DNA of 64,000 bases from JAPOUP01 sp965221405 (lineage in GTDB: Bacteria; Pseudomonadota; Alphaproteobacteria; Rhodobacterales; Rhodobacteraceae): assembly GCA_965221405.1 (NCBI GenBank), contig CBDCSE010000002.1, positions 310,001 through 374,000 on the forward strand, in the 5' to 3' direction. Shown here one piece after another: positions 46,605 to 55,874 of the stretch (positions are counted from its first letter, which is position 1; each line of letters begins with the position of its first letter). Under the pieces are notes generated by a model. That model did no database searches, was not told the DNA's origin, and saw only the letters and a list, made by a program, of their open reading frames with translations. The position numbers and the translations under genes were made by a program.

Positions 46605-47360
46605 ATGAAAGGCGAGATATGCCGGGATAGGACAGTGTTACGGATTGGAGGAGCGGACAGGGAGCGGTTTCTTCAGGGCCTCGTCACCAATGACGTCAGC
46701 AGGCTGGCTGACGGTCCTGTGTATGCGGCTCTACTGACGCCGCAGGGTAAATTCCTGGCGGATTTCTTTCTCGTGGCCGCTCGTGACGCGATCCTTCTGG
46801 ACGTAAAAAGCGGTTTCGCCGAAGATATGGCGAAACGCCTGGGCATGTACACCCTCCGTGCCGACGTCACTTTGACCATGACCGATATCCCCGTCTGCCG
46901 TGGCCTCGGAGTCGGTCCGGACGGGAGCCTGCCTGATCCCCGGGACGTCAGCCTCGGCTGGCGGCACTACGGCAGGCTGAATATAGATGCGGCGGAATTC
47001 GACTGGGATGCATTGCGCGTAGCCGCCTGCATACCCGAATCGGGCATCGAGCTGATCCCCAACAGTTCGTTCATTCTCGAAGCGGGTTTCGAGCGGCTTA
47101 ACGGCGTGGACTTCGCGAAAGGCTGCTATGTCGGTCAGGAGGTAACCGCCAGGATGAAGCACAAAACAAGCCTCCGCAAGGGCCTCGCGTCCGTCAGGGT
47201 CGAGGGCCACGCCCCTCAGGGAACGGAAATCCATGCGTGCGGCAGGCCGGCAGGCGTCCTTTTCACCCAGTCAGGGGGCCGCGGAATCGCATATTTGAGG
47301 TTCGACCGAGCCGTGGGCGACATGAAGGCGGGCGATGCGGTGGTACGCCACGAAGGATAG
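46605..47360 (+). CDS. ygfZ: Folate-binding YgfZ/GcvT-domain protein
   Basis: A 251-residue protein of the YgfZ (IbaG57/CAF17) family that supports assembly or repair of iron-sulphur clusters with tetrahydrofolate. The family signature KGCYVGQEVTARM with its essential Cys (about residue 176) is intact, and FLQGLVTNDVSRL and LLTPQGKFLADFFLV are typical of the N-terminus. GAAAGGACACGAAAG precedes the ATG. It is convergent with efp (12 bases apart). Confidence 0.92.
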   Translation: MKGEICRDRTVLRIGGADRERFLQGLVTNDVSRLADGPVYAALLTPQGKFLADFFLVAARDAILLDVKSGFAEDMAKRLGMYTLRADVTLTMTDIPVCRGLGVGPDGSLPDPRDVSLGWRHYGRLNIDAAEFDWDALRVAACIPESGIELIPNSSFILEAGFERLNGVDFAKGCYVGQEVTARMKHKTSLRKGLASVRVEGHAPQGTEIHACGRPAGVLFTQSGGRGIAYLRFDRAVGDMKAGDAVVRHEG

Positions 47361-47372
47361 GTGTCGATTCCC

Positions 47373-47936
47373 TCAGGCCCGTTCGGCGTATTCCATTGTT
47401 TCGGTGTTGACGACAATCTCCTCGTCCGCACCGACAAACGGCGGCACCATGACCCTGATGCCGTTCTCCAGGACCGCAGGCTTGAACGAGTTGGCCGCCG
47501 TCTGTCCCTTGACGGCCGGTTCGGTCTCCCGGATTCTGCAGGTCACTTTCTGGGGAAGCCTGACATTCAGGGCCTCCTGTCCATGGTATTCGATCTGGAC
47601 CGTCATCCCGTCCTGAAGGAACGGACGCCGCTCACCGAGAATCCCGACGGGAAGCTCGGCCTGTTCGAAGGACTCGTTGTCCATAAACACAAGAGTCTCG
47701 CCGGACTGGTAGAGAAACTGCTGGTCCTTCTGCTCAAGCCGGGCACGCTCGACACGATCTGCGCTGCGGAACCTTTCGTTGAGTTTCGAGCCGTTCCTTA
47801 GATTACGCAACTCGACCTGCGCGAATGCCCCACCCTTTCCCGGTTTGACATGCTCGACCTTGACGGCGGTCCAAAGTCCGCCATTGTGCTCCAGGACGTT
47901 TCCCGGACGAATCTCGTTCCCGTTGATTTTCGGCAT
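47373..47936 (-). CDS. efp: Translation elongation factor P
   Basis: A 187-residue three-domain beta-barrel protein that relieves ribosome stalling at polyproline. The domain I loop has VKPGKGGAFAQVELRN with the modifiable Lys at about residue 34. The C-terminal OB domain shows VTCRIRETEPAVKGQTAANS, FKPAVLENGIRVMVPPFVGA. Length is normal. It is divergent from the DUF6280 gene. Confidence 0.97.
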   Translation of the reverse strand: MPKINGNEIRPGNVLEHNGGLWTAVKVEHVKPGKGGAFAQVELRNLRNGSKLNERFRSADRVERARLEQKDQQFLYQSGETLVFMDNESFEQAELPVGILGERRPFLQDGMTVQIEYHGQEALNVRLPQKVTCRIRETEPAVKGQTAANSFKPAVLENGIRVMVPPFVGADEEIVVNTETMEYAERA

Positions 47937-48142
47937 AGTGTCGGATCCGTTTACTGGCTTGACCGAAAGTCGGATTTATAAATACCCATGTCGTAAAACG
48001 CGGGCATCGCATCCAAATGACGCAAGTGATCCGATTGATATGCATTTAATGCATACTAGATATTCCAAATCGGAAACCCCGAATCACCCAATCCGGTAAT
48101 ATTGTCTGCAACATCAAAAGAGCAATAATACAAGGACGTGAA

Positions 48143-48466
48143 ATGAGTGATTTCGTTGACGGTACGGCGTTCAATTTCGAACAGGGCCAGAGATCCCGCA
48201 AGCTCTTCGCGGCCGTGGTCCTGGCAGCCTTGGATGACGCGATCGCAGACGACAAGAAATACGGCAACGGGCCTGAGCAGATCGCCCGCTGGGCCCGATC
48301 GCGTGATGGACGCGAGGTTCTCTCATGTGCGGGGCTAGACCCGAACGAGCCGGTCGTGCAGGGTCTGATGGAGTTTGTGGCCAAAGGCGTTCGGACGTCT
48401 GTCGCACTAAGCCGTGAGGAGAGCGAGCGCCGCAAGGCAGCGGCGCAACAGCCCCAGGCGGCCTGA
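48143..48466 (+). CDS. DUF6280-family small protein
   Basis: A 107-residue, probably cytoplasmic helical protein. It starts MSDFVDGTAFNFEQGQRSRK and has AAVVLAALDDAIADDKKYGN, IARWARSRDGREVLSCAGLD and EFVAKGVRTSVALSREESER. I recognise it as the DUF6280 family of Rhodobacterales and relatives. Its function is unknown. An ACAAGGACGTGAA ribosome site precedes the start. Its conservation in that order supports the taxonomic call. Confidence 0.85.
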   Translation: MSDFVDGTAFNFEQGQRSRKLFAAVVLAALDDAIADDKKYGNGPEQIARWARSRDGREVLSCAGLDPNEPVVQGLMEFVAKGVRTSVALSREESERRKAAAQQPQAA

Positions 48467-48515
48467 AACATCGTATCTGGCGCATGGTCCCGATCAGGGC
48501 AGCGACATCCGGAAC

Positions 48516-49085
48516 TCAGAAAACAAACCGCCAGACTCCGCCCGCGGAAAGCTCGGTGGCCACCAGCGCGGCTGTGACCATGCGCATCGCGAGAGACCTG
48601 AACCGAACCAGCAGGAACCCGCTGAGGGCCATCGAAACGGCCATTTCGATCGGCCCGATCACATCGGCCCAGTTCCTGCTGTCCCAGTAGCTGAGAGGGC
48701 TTTCGAACACCCAGTCCGACACTGGCCAGAAATGCATTCTCGCGTCATGGCCATGCAACGGGAAATCGAATGCCAGATGCAGCAGCCCGGCTCCGGAAAA
48801 CGCAAAAAGTAACGGCCATCGCCGCCAGACGGCGGCCGCACACAGCAGACCCCATAATATGAAGCTGTTGTCGATGGCGAAAACCCGCTGCCATGCATCG
48901 GAATAATAGAGTTCGCGGAAAACCGTGTCAGCGGGTATGCCCATAATGAATAACGAATACCCAGCCATCACATAGAGGGACGCATCGGGCACGAAGGCAC
49001 CTGCGATCGCCGCCGCAGTCAGCTTTGGCCGATCCGGGTGTCCAAACAACGCCACCCCGAAGATAAGATGTGCGGGCGTATTCAC
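48516..49085 (-). CDS. Inner-membrane protein, DUF457/YdjM-like (sometimes labelled CobQ-like)
   Basis: About 190 residues with four or five hydrophobic helices. It begins NTPAHLIFGVALFGHPDRPK, with a conserved His, and has AGAFVPDASLYVMAGYSLFI, IDNSFILWGLLCAAAVWRRW, GLLHLAFDFPLHGHDARMHF and WADVIGPIEMAVSMALSGFL. The scattered His and Asp residues (THLF/DFPLHGHDA pattern) resemble the YdjM/DUF457 putative metal-dependent membrane hydrolases. I prefer the GTG at 49085, preceded by GGAGAGAAGGCC; the frame is open to 49127 with an ATG at 49106. It is not a cobyric acid synthase despite database labels. Confidence 0.75.
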   Translation of the reverse strand: MNTPAHLIFGVALFGHPDRPKLTAAAIAGAFVPDASLYVMAGYSLFIMGIPADTVFRELYYSDAWQRVFAIDNSFILWGLLCAAAVWRRWPLLFAFSGAGLLHLAFDFPLHGHDARMHFWPVSDWVFESPLSYWDSRNWADVIGPIEMAVSMALSGFLLVRFRSLAMRMVTAALVATELSAGGVWRFVF

Positions 49086-49399
49086 GGTCGGGCCTTCTCT
49101 CCGCATTCTTGGCCATACATATGCCACACCTCCCGACGATCCGACGCACCATACCCGCCGCAGCCGACCGCCCGGCCACCGCCAAACCAGCCGGTGTATC
49201 GGCCAGACAGAACCGGCTGAAACGGAATCGGCGGGAAAACCGTTATACCATCGGGTTACTGCAAACCACGCGTCACGGAATTTCCGGATTCACGGATTCC
49301 GGCAAGAAAGACATTGCCCACGGCTACGGACAGCGGTTCCGCCTAGCCTCGATTCCCAACCGCCACAAATGATGTGAATCCGGCCAGGTTCGGATCCGA
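49086..49399. other. Spacer between membrane protein and DDE transposase
   Basis: About 310 bases holding the promoter of the membrane protein gene and the 3' flank of the transposase. No gene seen. Confidence 0.4.
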
Positions 49400-51064
49400 T
49401 CACAGGAAGCTGATCCGCAGCCGGCGGTTCCTGAGCCATGGCACGGCGACGTCGGTCTCGTCGTACGATGCGTTGAGGAGGAAGGGGTTGTCTGCGCGTC
49501 GCCCGATCCGGACGTTGATGGTGTCGTTTTCGATCATGATGTCGGCCGGCGCCTTGACGAAGTCCCGGAACAGCGTTCGCGACTTCGCGTTCTGCTTTCC
49601 GTTCCCGACGCGCACGGCGAGCAGCCGATACAGGCCGCTCGCCATGAGGGTGAGCTGGAGGTCGAGGTCGATCTTCATCGGCACAGCGGCGGACAGCGCG
49701 TCCATGTGGAAGAAGTCTATCGCGTCGGCGATGGCGTTCTCGATCACCATTCGCCGGGCGTAGCGGTCGACGAGCTGGCCGGCTGGGGTCTTCATCTGGT
49801 TGGTGAGCGGCAGGGTCGGCCGCTCATGGCCCAGGCCCTGCACGGCGAGCTGTCGGATGTCGTCCGGATAGCCGGAGATCCGGACGCGCCGGTCGAGGAT
49901 CCGGGGCGTGCGGTAGATGCGCCCGACATTGGTCAGGCGCACCTGCTTCCAGTCGCTCTGCGGAACGGCGGCGATGGCGTCGAGCAGGGATCCGGAGCGC
50001 TTGCGAAGGGTCAGGAAGTCGATGCCCATCGCGGTGATGCGTGCGAGATTGGCATGGGTCGTCAGCCGGGAATCGAACACCAGCTCCCGCGGCAGCCCAC
50101 CGTTGCGCTCCCGCCGGAACTCGATGAACCGGAGGACCTCGCCGTTCTGGTCCTCCTTGCGGACCCGGGCGTTTGCATAGACGGGCAGTCGGGCATCCGC
50201 GTCGCGGGCGAGGAAGGCGGGAATGCCCTTCTGCCTGCGGCTCCGTTTGGAGACATAGTGCTTCTCAATCGGGGTTTCCGGATCCTTTCCGTGCCAGGGG
50301 ATGGTGTGGAAGTCCAGGTCGAAGGAGCCGTCGCCGCCGAGATCGGTCTCCAGGGCATTCAGTGCCCGGTGCCAGCGGTCCATGAGGCCGGCGCACAGCT
50401 TCGGATCGACGCGGCCGGAATACTCGGTCAGGCTTGAGCGTTTGGGCATCACGTTCAACCCGGCGAACAGCGCCATGCCGGGATCGGGGATGTCGGCCAT
50501 GACATGCGGCGGCCTTCCGACCCCCCAGGGCTTCAGCGCCAGCAGGGCCCGGAAGGCATGGCCCGCGGGGATCATCGTGCTGCCCGGCATGCCGCTGTCG
50601 CCGACGATCCGTTCGAGATCGATGCGGACAAGGTCGGGGACGAACAGGAACAGTCCGCCGAACCCGGTGCGCAGGCGCTGCGGCGCAAGGCCGGGTTCCC
50701 GGACGTCGGCGACCGGCGCGGAGACAGGCTGAAGGGCGCTTCCGCGCTCGCCTGGCGACCGGCGCGGCAGCTTGCCGATACCGTTCCTGCGAAGGGTGCG
50801 CTGCACGGCCGTCGTTCCTGCGGGCATCCCCTCCTCCCTGAGTTTCCGGCTGATCTCCCCGACCGAGAGCGCCGCGGTCCTGCGCAGTTCCAGGATGCGC
50901 CTGTCCCGCCGCAGCCTGACAGGCTCCTCGGGGTTCGCCTTCGGGCCCGGCCTGCGCTCGGCGAAGAAGGAGGACAGGTCGGGGTTGCCGCGCGGCCTGG
51001 CGCACAGGCTGCGGAAGGACCCGAGGCTGTATCCGAAGCGTTCCGCGACCGTCCCGGCCTCCAG

Positions 51065-52755
51065 ATGCCATGAGACGCGCCGGGGTTTGCCTCTGGGGGC
51101 GATTCGGTGCAGGGGAATGTGGTGGTTTCAACATATGGTGGCAAGGGGGCCGACAGGCGGCACCCCTTGCCGATTGAAAGGAGAATGCGATGACCTGTCC
51201 GACCACACCCTCCGGGGGGAACGTCAGCACGGTGCACGCGGCGCTGCAGGTGAGCGGCACGGGCTGGATCCTCGCGGTCGGCGATCCGGCGGACGCGTCG
51301 CGGACAGGCCTGCACAGGCTGGCGCCGCATGACGTGGACGGGCTGCTGGGAAAGCTGTGGCGGGCGCGTGACCGGGCCGCCGCCGCCTCCGGCGGGGATG
51401 TCCGGGTGATGCCGGTCCACGGGGCGGGGTACGGGGGCTTCTGGCTGGCGCGCCGCCTGGAGGGCGAGGAGCTGGAGGTGGTGGTCCGCCACCCCGCGGG
51501 CCCTGGGGTGGTCCGGCGCAGCAGGAAGGCGAAGACCGACAGGATCGACGCGAGGAAGATGGTGCGGGCGCTGCGGGCCTGGGACGGCGGCGACCGGGAC
51601 GCGATGTCCCCGGTGCGGGTGCCGACGGTCGCGGAGGAGGAGGGGAGACGCCTGCCGCCCAGGCGCGGGCGGCCCGTGAAGGAGCGGCTGCGGCTGGCGG
51701 GCGCGGTCGCCGGTCTCCTGCGGCTGCACGGCGTGCCGCCCGGGGATCCGGCGCGCGGGGGATACCGGGCGCGGCCCGGGGGGATGAGGACCGCCTGCGG
51801 CACGGGGCTGCCGCCGGGGCTCCTGGCGGAGATCGGGGGCATCCCCGGCCGCCTGGAGCCGGGCGCCGCCGAGCTGAAGGCGGTGGAGGCGGACAGGGCG
51901 GCGGCGCTCAGGCCGGACCGGGAGGCGGCGGCGCGGGAGGCGCGTGACGGCCCCGGGGAGGACGGTGCGGAGGCGGGGACGCCGCCTGGAGCCGTGCCGG
52001 GCCGGCTGAAGGGCATCGGCCCGAACGACGCGCTGCTGCTGGGCGCGGAACTGTTCTACCGCGACTTCCGCAACCGGCGCGAGCTGGCCAGTCTCGCCGG
52101 GCTGGCGCCGGTGCCGTGGCCGGGCGGCGCGGTGGACCACGCCCGGGGCCCGGCAAGGCCGGCGGCCCGATGCCGCCAGGGCATCTGGCGCGGATGGCCT
52201 GGCGCTGGCTCCACCACCAGCCGGACAGCGCGCTGTCGGGGTGGTTCAGGCAATACGTGAGCGCCCGCGACGGGCGTCCGGGCAGGCGCGGGATCGTGGC
52301 GCTGGCGCGCAGGCTGCTGGTGGCGCTGTGGCGGTTCGCCACAACGGGGCTGGTGCCCGAAGGCGCCGTCCTGTCGAAGGCGCCGGCGTAGGGGGAGGCG
52401 AACACCGGACACCGGACACCCGGGCGGCCCGACGGGGCCCTCGGGGAACCCGGGCAGGGCGTGTGACCGGCGAGGGGCATGGTTCGCCGCATCCCGCGGC
52501 ACCGTCCATCCAGATGGGTCCCGCCCCCCGGAACGTCGCACCGCCCGAACGGGGCACCTTGGTCACGGGGCCGGCACAGGCCGGCCAACCGAACCGGACA
52601 GGAGCTTGGACGCGCCGTCGGGTGTTAGGCGCTCCCTGGAAAGCGATGTTCCGCCTGGAGAATCCCCGAGTGGCGCCGAGCCGCCCCAGAGAGGAGACGG
52701 ATCGATGTGACACGTCATGAAGAAAGCGCTTGACGGGAGGGGGCTCATAAGAGCC
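51065..52755 (+). mobile_element. IS110-family element inserted in a DDE transposase gene
   Basis: The seven bases CCTCCAG occur at 51058-51064 and 52756-52762, marking the two sides of the break in the host transposase. The reading frames on the two sides join up sensibly when the 1.69 kb between is removed. The insert contains an IS110 transposase on the plus strand (51190-52391) with about 120 bases of 5' and 360 bases of 3' non-coding sequence, usual for IS110. Confidence 0.75.
51190..52391 (+). pseudogene. IS110-family transposase, frameshifted near the 3' end
   Basis: The DEDD-type N-terminus shows VSGTGWILAVGDP and DVRVMPVHGAGYGGFWLARR, followed by SRKAKTDRIDARKMVRALRA (the conserved KTDRxDA). 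The Transposase_20 domain has LKGIGPNDALLLGAELFYRD, NRRELASLAGLAPVPWPGG. After that the frame is lost (about 52140) and the conserved end MAWRWLHHQPDSALSGWFRQ, RRLLVALWRFATTGLVPEGA, VLSKAPA is in another frame, stopping at 52391. The catalytic Ser region is in the shifted part. Several residues have drifted to Arg, Gly and Pro. It is a different IS110 subgroup from the one at 10.6-12.6 kb. Confidence 0.8.
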
Positions 52756-52840
52756 CCTCCAGGAAGTGGGCCCTGAGGGCCTCGTACTGAAGGTGGGTCC
52801 GGGATTCGGGCTTGCGGAAGAGTTCGGCCAGGTCGGTCAT

Positions 52841-53302
52841 TGCGATACATGTAGTTTGGATATTGATCCCAAGATACTACATCATCTATCCCGCCGCAAG
52901 CCGGAATCGCGTGGATTCATGCCGGACATGCCGGCCGACGCCACGATTCGGCCGAGAACGTCCGGAACGAGGGCCGTGCATGGCTGGCAGGAGGAGGTGG
53001 AGACCCCGGCCAGGCGCGGGTGCGACGCCGGATGTCCGCACCGCGTCCTTGCGTGGAACATTGACAATTGAAGCCAGAAACCGTGAATGCGATGATCCAG
53101 TGCCGGCCGGGACGGAATCTTCAGGGTGCCGGCAGCCCGCCGGGGAGCCAGTTCGTCGGGAAAATCGCTGCAAGGGCCGCTCGCTGGACGGCGCCGGACC
53201 GGGCCGGCGGTGCAGGCACGCCGGCCGATTCACATGAATTGCGGTCATTGGACATTGAGGCTAGATGTCCAGCACCCGGGAAGCCGTAAGGAAGTTACTG
53301 CC
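52841..53302. other. Gene-free stretch between two transposon loci
   Basis: About 460 bases upstream of the interrupted transposase. No protein recognised and no ribosome site with a convincing frame. A short AT-richer patch at 52840-52890 could be the transposase promoter. Confidence 0.4.
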
Positions 53303-54792
53303 GAGCCTCTTGCACAATTATCGCGGTTCCGGCGGCCGTGGCCAGCCGCCGGCGCGTCCGCCGGGGCGCCTGAGCCGGGCGCGGCGGGCTTCCGGGGCGT
53401 CCCGGCGCGCCGGAGTGTGGCGGAATGTCGCATTCGGTCGCCCTTCGGGCGCCGTCCGCGCACGGGCGGGCGCGCCGTCCCGTTCCGGGGCGGCGTCGGC
53501 GGCGTCCGGCGCTGCCGCAGCCGGGGTGTCAGACGACGGGCCGCATCAGCTGGTGGACCGTCAGGGCGGGCACGCCGAAAAACAGGTGGCAGGCCACCCT
53601 GGCGTGCCCCCGCACCCGGACGTGCCGCCCGCCGTACGAGTCCTTCAGGGCGGAGTTCACCCGCCCGCCGCTGGAGCGCTGCCGGTGGCGTGCGCGGTCG
53701 TGGCGATCGTGGCCCGCGCTGCGCCGCGCCCGCGCCCCGGTGGCGGGGCGCTCCCTCAGCTCCGCGTCGCGGCGGGGGTCTGTGCCGATGACCGGCACGC
53801 GGCCCGCCAGGCGGGCGCGCGGCCCGGTCTCCCGGGAGTCACAGTCCGCGTCCATCAGCCCGTGGCAGTGGTCCACCCGCTCCGCGGTCATCCGGGCGAG
53901 GGGGATGGCGGCCTGTCTGCCGTGGAGCGACGCCGGGGCCAGGACGCGGCTGACGGGGACGTCCCCGTCCGCCGCGTCGATATGCATTTTGTAGCCGCGC
54001 CAGCTCTCCCTGTACCCCTTCGCGTTGCGCCTCCTCCCCACGTCGCGGGCTTTCGGCAGTTCCCCGACCATCCGTTCCGTGGACATGCCGCCCTGCAGCT
54101 GCCGCTCCAGACGCGTCGGCTCCCTGACCGGCCCCTCGCCCCTGCGCGGGCGTCCGCGCCGGCGCTTCGGCTTCGGCGCCGGCCTCTCCCGTCCCGTGAC
54201 CGCCGTGGAGTCCCGGGAGATGTGGCCGACGACCGAACCGTCATGGGCGGCCCTGACCAGCGCCCCGTGCATGCGCTCCGGAAGCCGGGTCTCCGCGAAC
54301 CACGCGAAGGCCCGGGAGAACGCCGGTTCGCCGGGGACCTCCGACACGCAGCACCAGCCGCAAAGCCGCCGCAGCGTGGGATCGTACCTGAGCCTGCCGG
54401 TCAGCGCGGCCGTGGCCGGAAGGTCCCACACCGCCTTGGCCACGAAAGCCCGCGCCAGCGCGGCGCCGCCGGCGGGAGGGTGCCCGACGCCGCGGTGGCC
54501 GTAATGGAGATGCCGCTCCACCCGTGCCAGGTCGAGGACCGCCACGAACCTGCGGTGCGTCTCCCCCAGCGGGCCGACCTCCCCGGCGAGGAACGGGAAA
54601 AGCTGCCCCTGGATGCGGTGCCAGGCGTCTGATACGAACTCTCCCAGGGACATGGGGCCGGCTCCCTGTATGTTGTGTGTATGGTAGCTCCAGCATACCA
54701 GGAGGACAGCCCCGTTTCCAGGCCCAGCCGTCGAAAAAAAGCCCGTTTCACGGGAAAAAACCGCTCGACCGCGGAGTTCTGCAAGAGGCTCA
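53303..54792 (-). mobile_element. IS5-like element with GAGCCTCTTGCA inverted repeats
   Basis: GAGCCTCTTGCACAA (53303-53317) and the complement of 54778-54792 (GAGCCTCTTGCAGAA) are inverted repeats with 14 of 15 matches, enclosing 1490 bp with a single transposase gene. The repeat style is that of IS5-group elements. I see no matching direct repeat outside the ends. Confidence 0.78.
53529..54653 (-). CDS. IS5-like DDE transposase (single frame, probably inactive)
   Basis: A 374-residue frame starting at ATG 54653 after AGGGAGCC. It has MSLGEFVSDAWHRIQGQLFP, LDLARVERHLHYGHRGVGHP, FVAKAVWDLPATAALTGRLR and CGWCCVSEVPGEPAFSRAFA. The first catalytic Asp is in GHISRDSTAVTGRERP, and YRESWRGYKMHIDAADGDVP and HCHGLMDADCDSRETGPRAR follow (second Asp). 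Near the C-terminus, SGGRVNSALKDSYGGRHVRV is where the third catalytic residue is expected as ERVN but reads GRVN. The frame is complete, yet loss of that Glu would kill catalysis. It is bounded by good inverted repeats. Confidence 0.75.
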   Translation of the reverse strand: MSLGEFVSDAWHRIQGQLFPFLAGEVGPLGETHRRFVAVLDLARVERHLHYGHRGVGHPPAGGAALARAFVAKAVWDLPATAALTGRLRYDPTLRRLCGWCCVSEVPGEPAFSRAFAWFAETRLPERMHGALVRAAHDGSVVGHISRDSTAVTGRERPAPKPKRRRGRPRRGEGPVREPTRLERQLQGGMSTERMVGELPKARDVGRRRNAKGYRESWRGYKMHIDAADGDVPVSRVLAPASLHGRQAAIPLARMTAERVDHCHGLMDADCDSRETGPRARLAGRVPVIGTDPRRDAELRERPATGARARRSAGHDRHDRARHRQRSSGGRVNSALKDSYGGRHVRVRGHARVACHLFFGVPALTVHQLMRPVV

Positions 54793-54875
54793 CATGTAAA
54801 AAAGCTGTAATGGGAGCATCCCAATCCTTAGGCCGGATGAGCGTTTCAGCGGCCATCCCGTCCGGTTTCCATTCC

Positions 54876-55250
54876 CTACGCCCCGTCACCAGCCCCCTTC
54901 GGCGCATGGAAAATGGAGAAAGGGCCTCGTCGGCCGACCCGCAGCCTGCACCGAAACATGCGGGGCACACCGCCCTGGGGCGGCCATGAAACGCCGTCAT
55001 CCTCCGGCGGACCATCCAGGCAATGATCCCGGTGAAAACCGAAACCCCAGCCATGGTTATCGATGATTAACGCCGTCCCGTCCCCGAACTCGAACCGCGC
55101 GCCATTGAAACCCGTATCGGGACCATCAGAAGAATACCAGGACCGTCTCGTTTCCGCCGTTCCGGACTCCAGTTCGGCGAGCAATCCGTCCGCGGTGGCC
55201 TTCCTCCCGCCGCACTTATTCACGAAGTCTTGCGCGTCATCGGACATCAT
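54876..55250 (-). CDS. Hypothetical protein
   Basis: A 124-residue protein I do not recognise. An AAAGGGGCTG ribosome site precedes the ATG at 55250. The first two thirds look natural (DDAQDFVNKCGGRKATADGL, AELESGTAETRRSWYSSDGP, RFEFGDGTALIIDNHGWGFG), with a hydrophobic strand flanked by acidic residues. The last 35 residues are Arg/Pro-rich, as if the original end has been replaced by sequence near the IS5-like element. It is the last gene of a leftward set, 27 bases after the preceding one. Confidence 0.55.
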   Translation of the reverse strand: MMSDDAQDFVNKCGGRKATADGLLAELESGTAETRRSWYSSDGPDTGFNGARFEFGDGTALIIDNHGWGFGFHRDHCLDGPPEDDGVSWPPQGGVPRMFRCRLRVGRRGPFSIFHAPKGAGDGA

Positions 55251-55276
55251 CAGCCCCTTTCACCCGTGCGCACGAA

Positions 55277-55852
55277 TCATTGACCGGCACGCGCCCGCAT
55301 GAACCGGGCGACCGCACGGCGGTCACGCGACGTCCACTCCGGAACGGGCTTGAGCGACGCGTCCGGCCCGTCCATCGGGAAACCCCTTCTCCGGCAGCCA
55401 CGGCGCTCACGCATGAGGATCTCCGACATAACCCCGCCATGGTCGCTTGCCGAGCCATCGTATGCCCCCAGGTAGGCGCGGCGCCTGCCGTCCACCGCCT
55501 CGTTGAACCCTTTCCTTCCCGCCGGCACGCCAATCACGTCCACGACCGGCGCGATTTCCGGGTCGTTGACCAGGTCCGCCATCTCGCGCCACTCCCGGCT
55601 TTCAAAAAAAGCGGCGTCCGCCTCCATGTAGACGACGCAGGCCGGGTCGCCCTGCGACCGGACCGCGCCGCCCCATGAAAGCGCGACCGCGGCCCCCACG
55701 AGGACGGCCCGCGCGAGGCGGAAATGGACTTCCCGCATTTCACGATGGGAGCCCGGCATTCCGGTTTCCTCCACCTCCGCAGGCGGCGGGAAGGGCAACG
55801 CCCGCGATGGCCGCGGCTCCTGGTCCGGTTCGGTATCGATCAGTTTCGCCAT
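55277..55852 (-). CDS. Hypothetical protein with one membrane segment
   Basis: A 191-residue protein of unknown function. AGAAGGAGACTGAAACC before the ATG at 55852 is a strong ribosome site. A Pro-rich cytoplasmic N-terminus (about 1-45) is followed by a single hydrophobic segment (LARAVLVGAAVALSWGGAV, about 47-65) and an exported domain with CVVYMEADAAFFESREWREM, VVDVIGVPAGRKGFNEAVDG and YLGAYDGSASDHGGVMSEIL. The layout is that of a signal-anchored periplasmic protein. It follows the ClpP-like pseudogene by 22 bases, so is probably in the same transcript. Confidence 0.65.
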   Translation of the reverse strand: MAKLIDTEPDQEPRPSRALPFPPPAEVEETGMPGSHREMREVHFRLARAVLVGAAVALSWGGAVRSQGDPACVVYMEADAAFFESREWREMADLVNDPEIAPVVDVIGVPAGRKGFNEAVDGRRRAYLGAYDGSASDHGGVMSEILMRERRGCRRRGFPMDGPDASLKPVPEWTSRDRRAVARFMRARAGQ

Positions 55853-55874
55853 GGTTTCAGTCTCCTTCTCTGTG

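Larger units (their letters stand above)
49400..52840 (-). pseudogene. DDE transposase gene interrupted by an IS110 copy
   Basis: The first codons are at 52840-52763 (MTDLAELFRKPESRTHLQYE, ALRAHFLEG). After the 1.7-kb insertion they continue at 51064 as LEAGTVAERFGYSLGSFRSL, FFAERRPGPKANPEE, LELRRTAALSVGEISRKLRE (helix-turn-helix). An unbroken frame then runs to the stop at 49400, with GDSGMPGSTMIPAGHAFRAL, DGSFDLDFHTIPWHGKDPET, LPRELVFDSRLTTHANLARI, RRMVIENAIADAIDFFHMDA and PMKIDLDLQLTLMASGLYRL. The DDE core is therefore intact but separated from its true start. From the ATG at 50827 a 475-residue product could be made without the HTH. I do not name the family. Confidence 0.8.

Noticed and set aside
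48516..49085. Annotation as cobalamin biosynthesis protein CobQ
   Set aside because: The protein is a small multi-helix membrane protein with no P-loop or glutaminase domain; the real cobQ is at 59669-61141.
50265..52016. 583-codon and neighbouring 522-codon frames on the minus strand
   Set aside because: They run across the junction between IS110 and the DDE transposase and are antisense to the IS110 gene; composition is Pro/Arg/Ser only.
53265..54632. 455-codon frame on the plus strand
   Set aside because: Antisense to the IS5-like transposase, which has inverted repeats, a ribosome site and DDE motifs.
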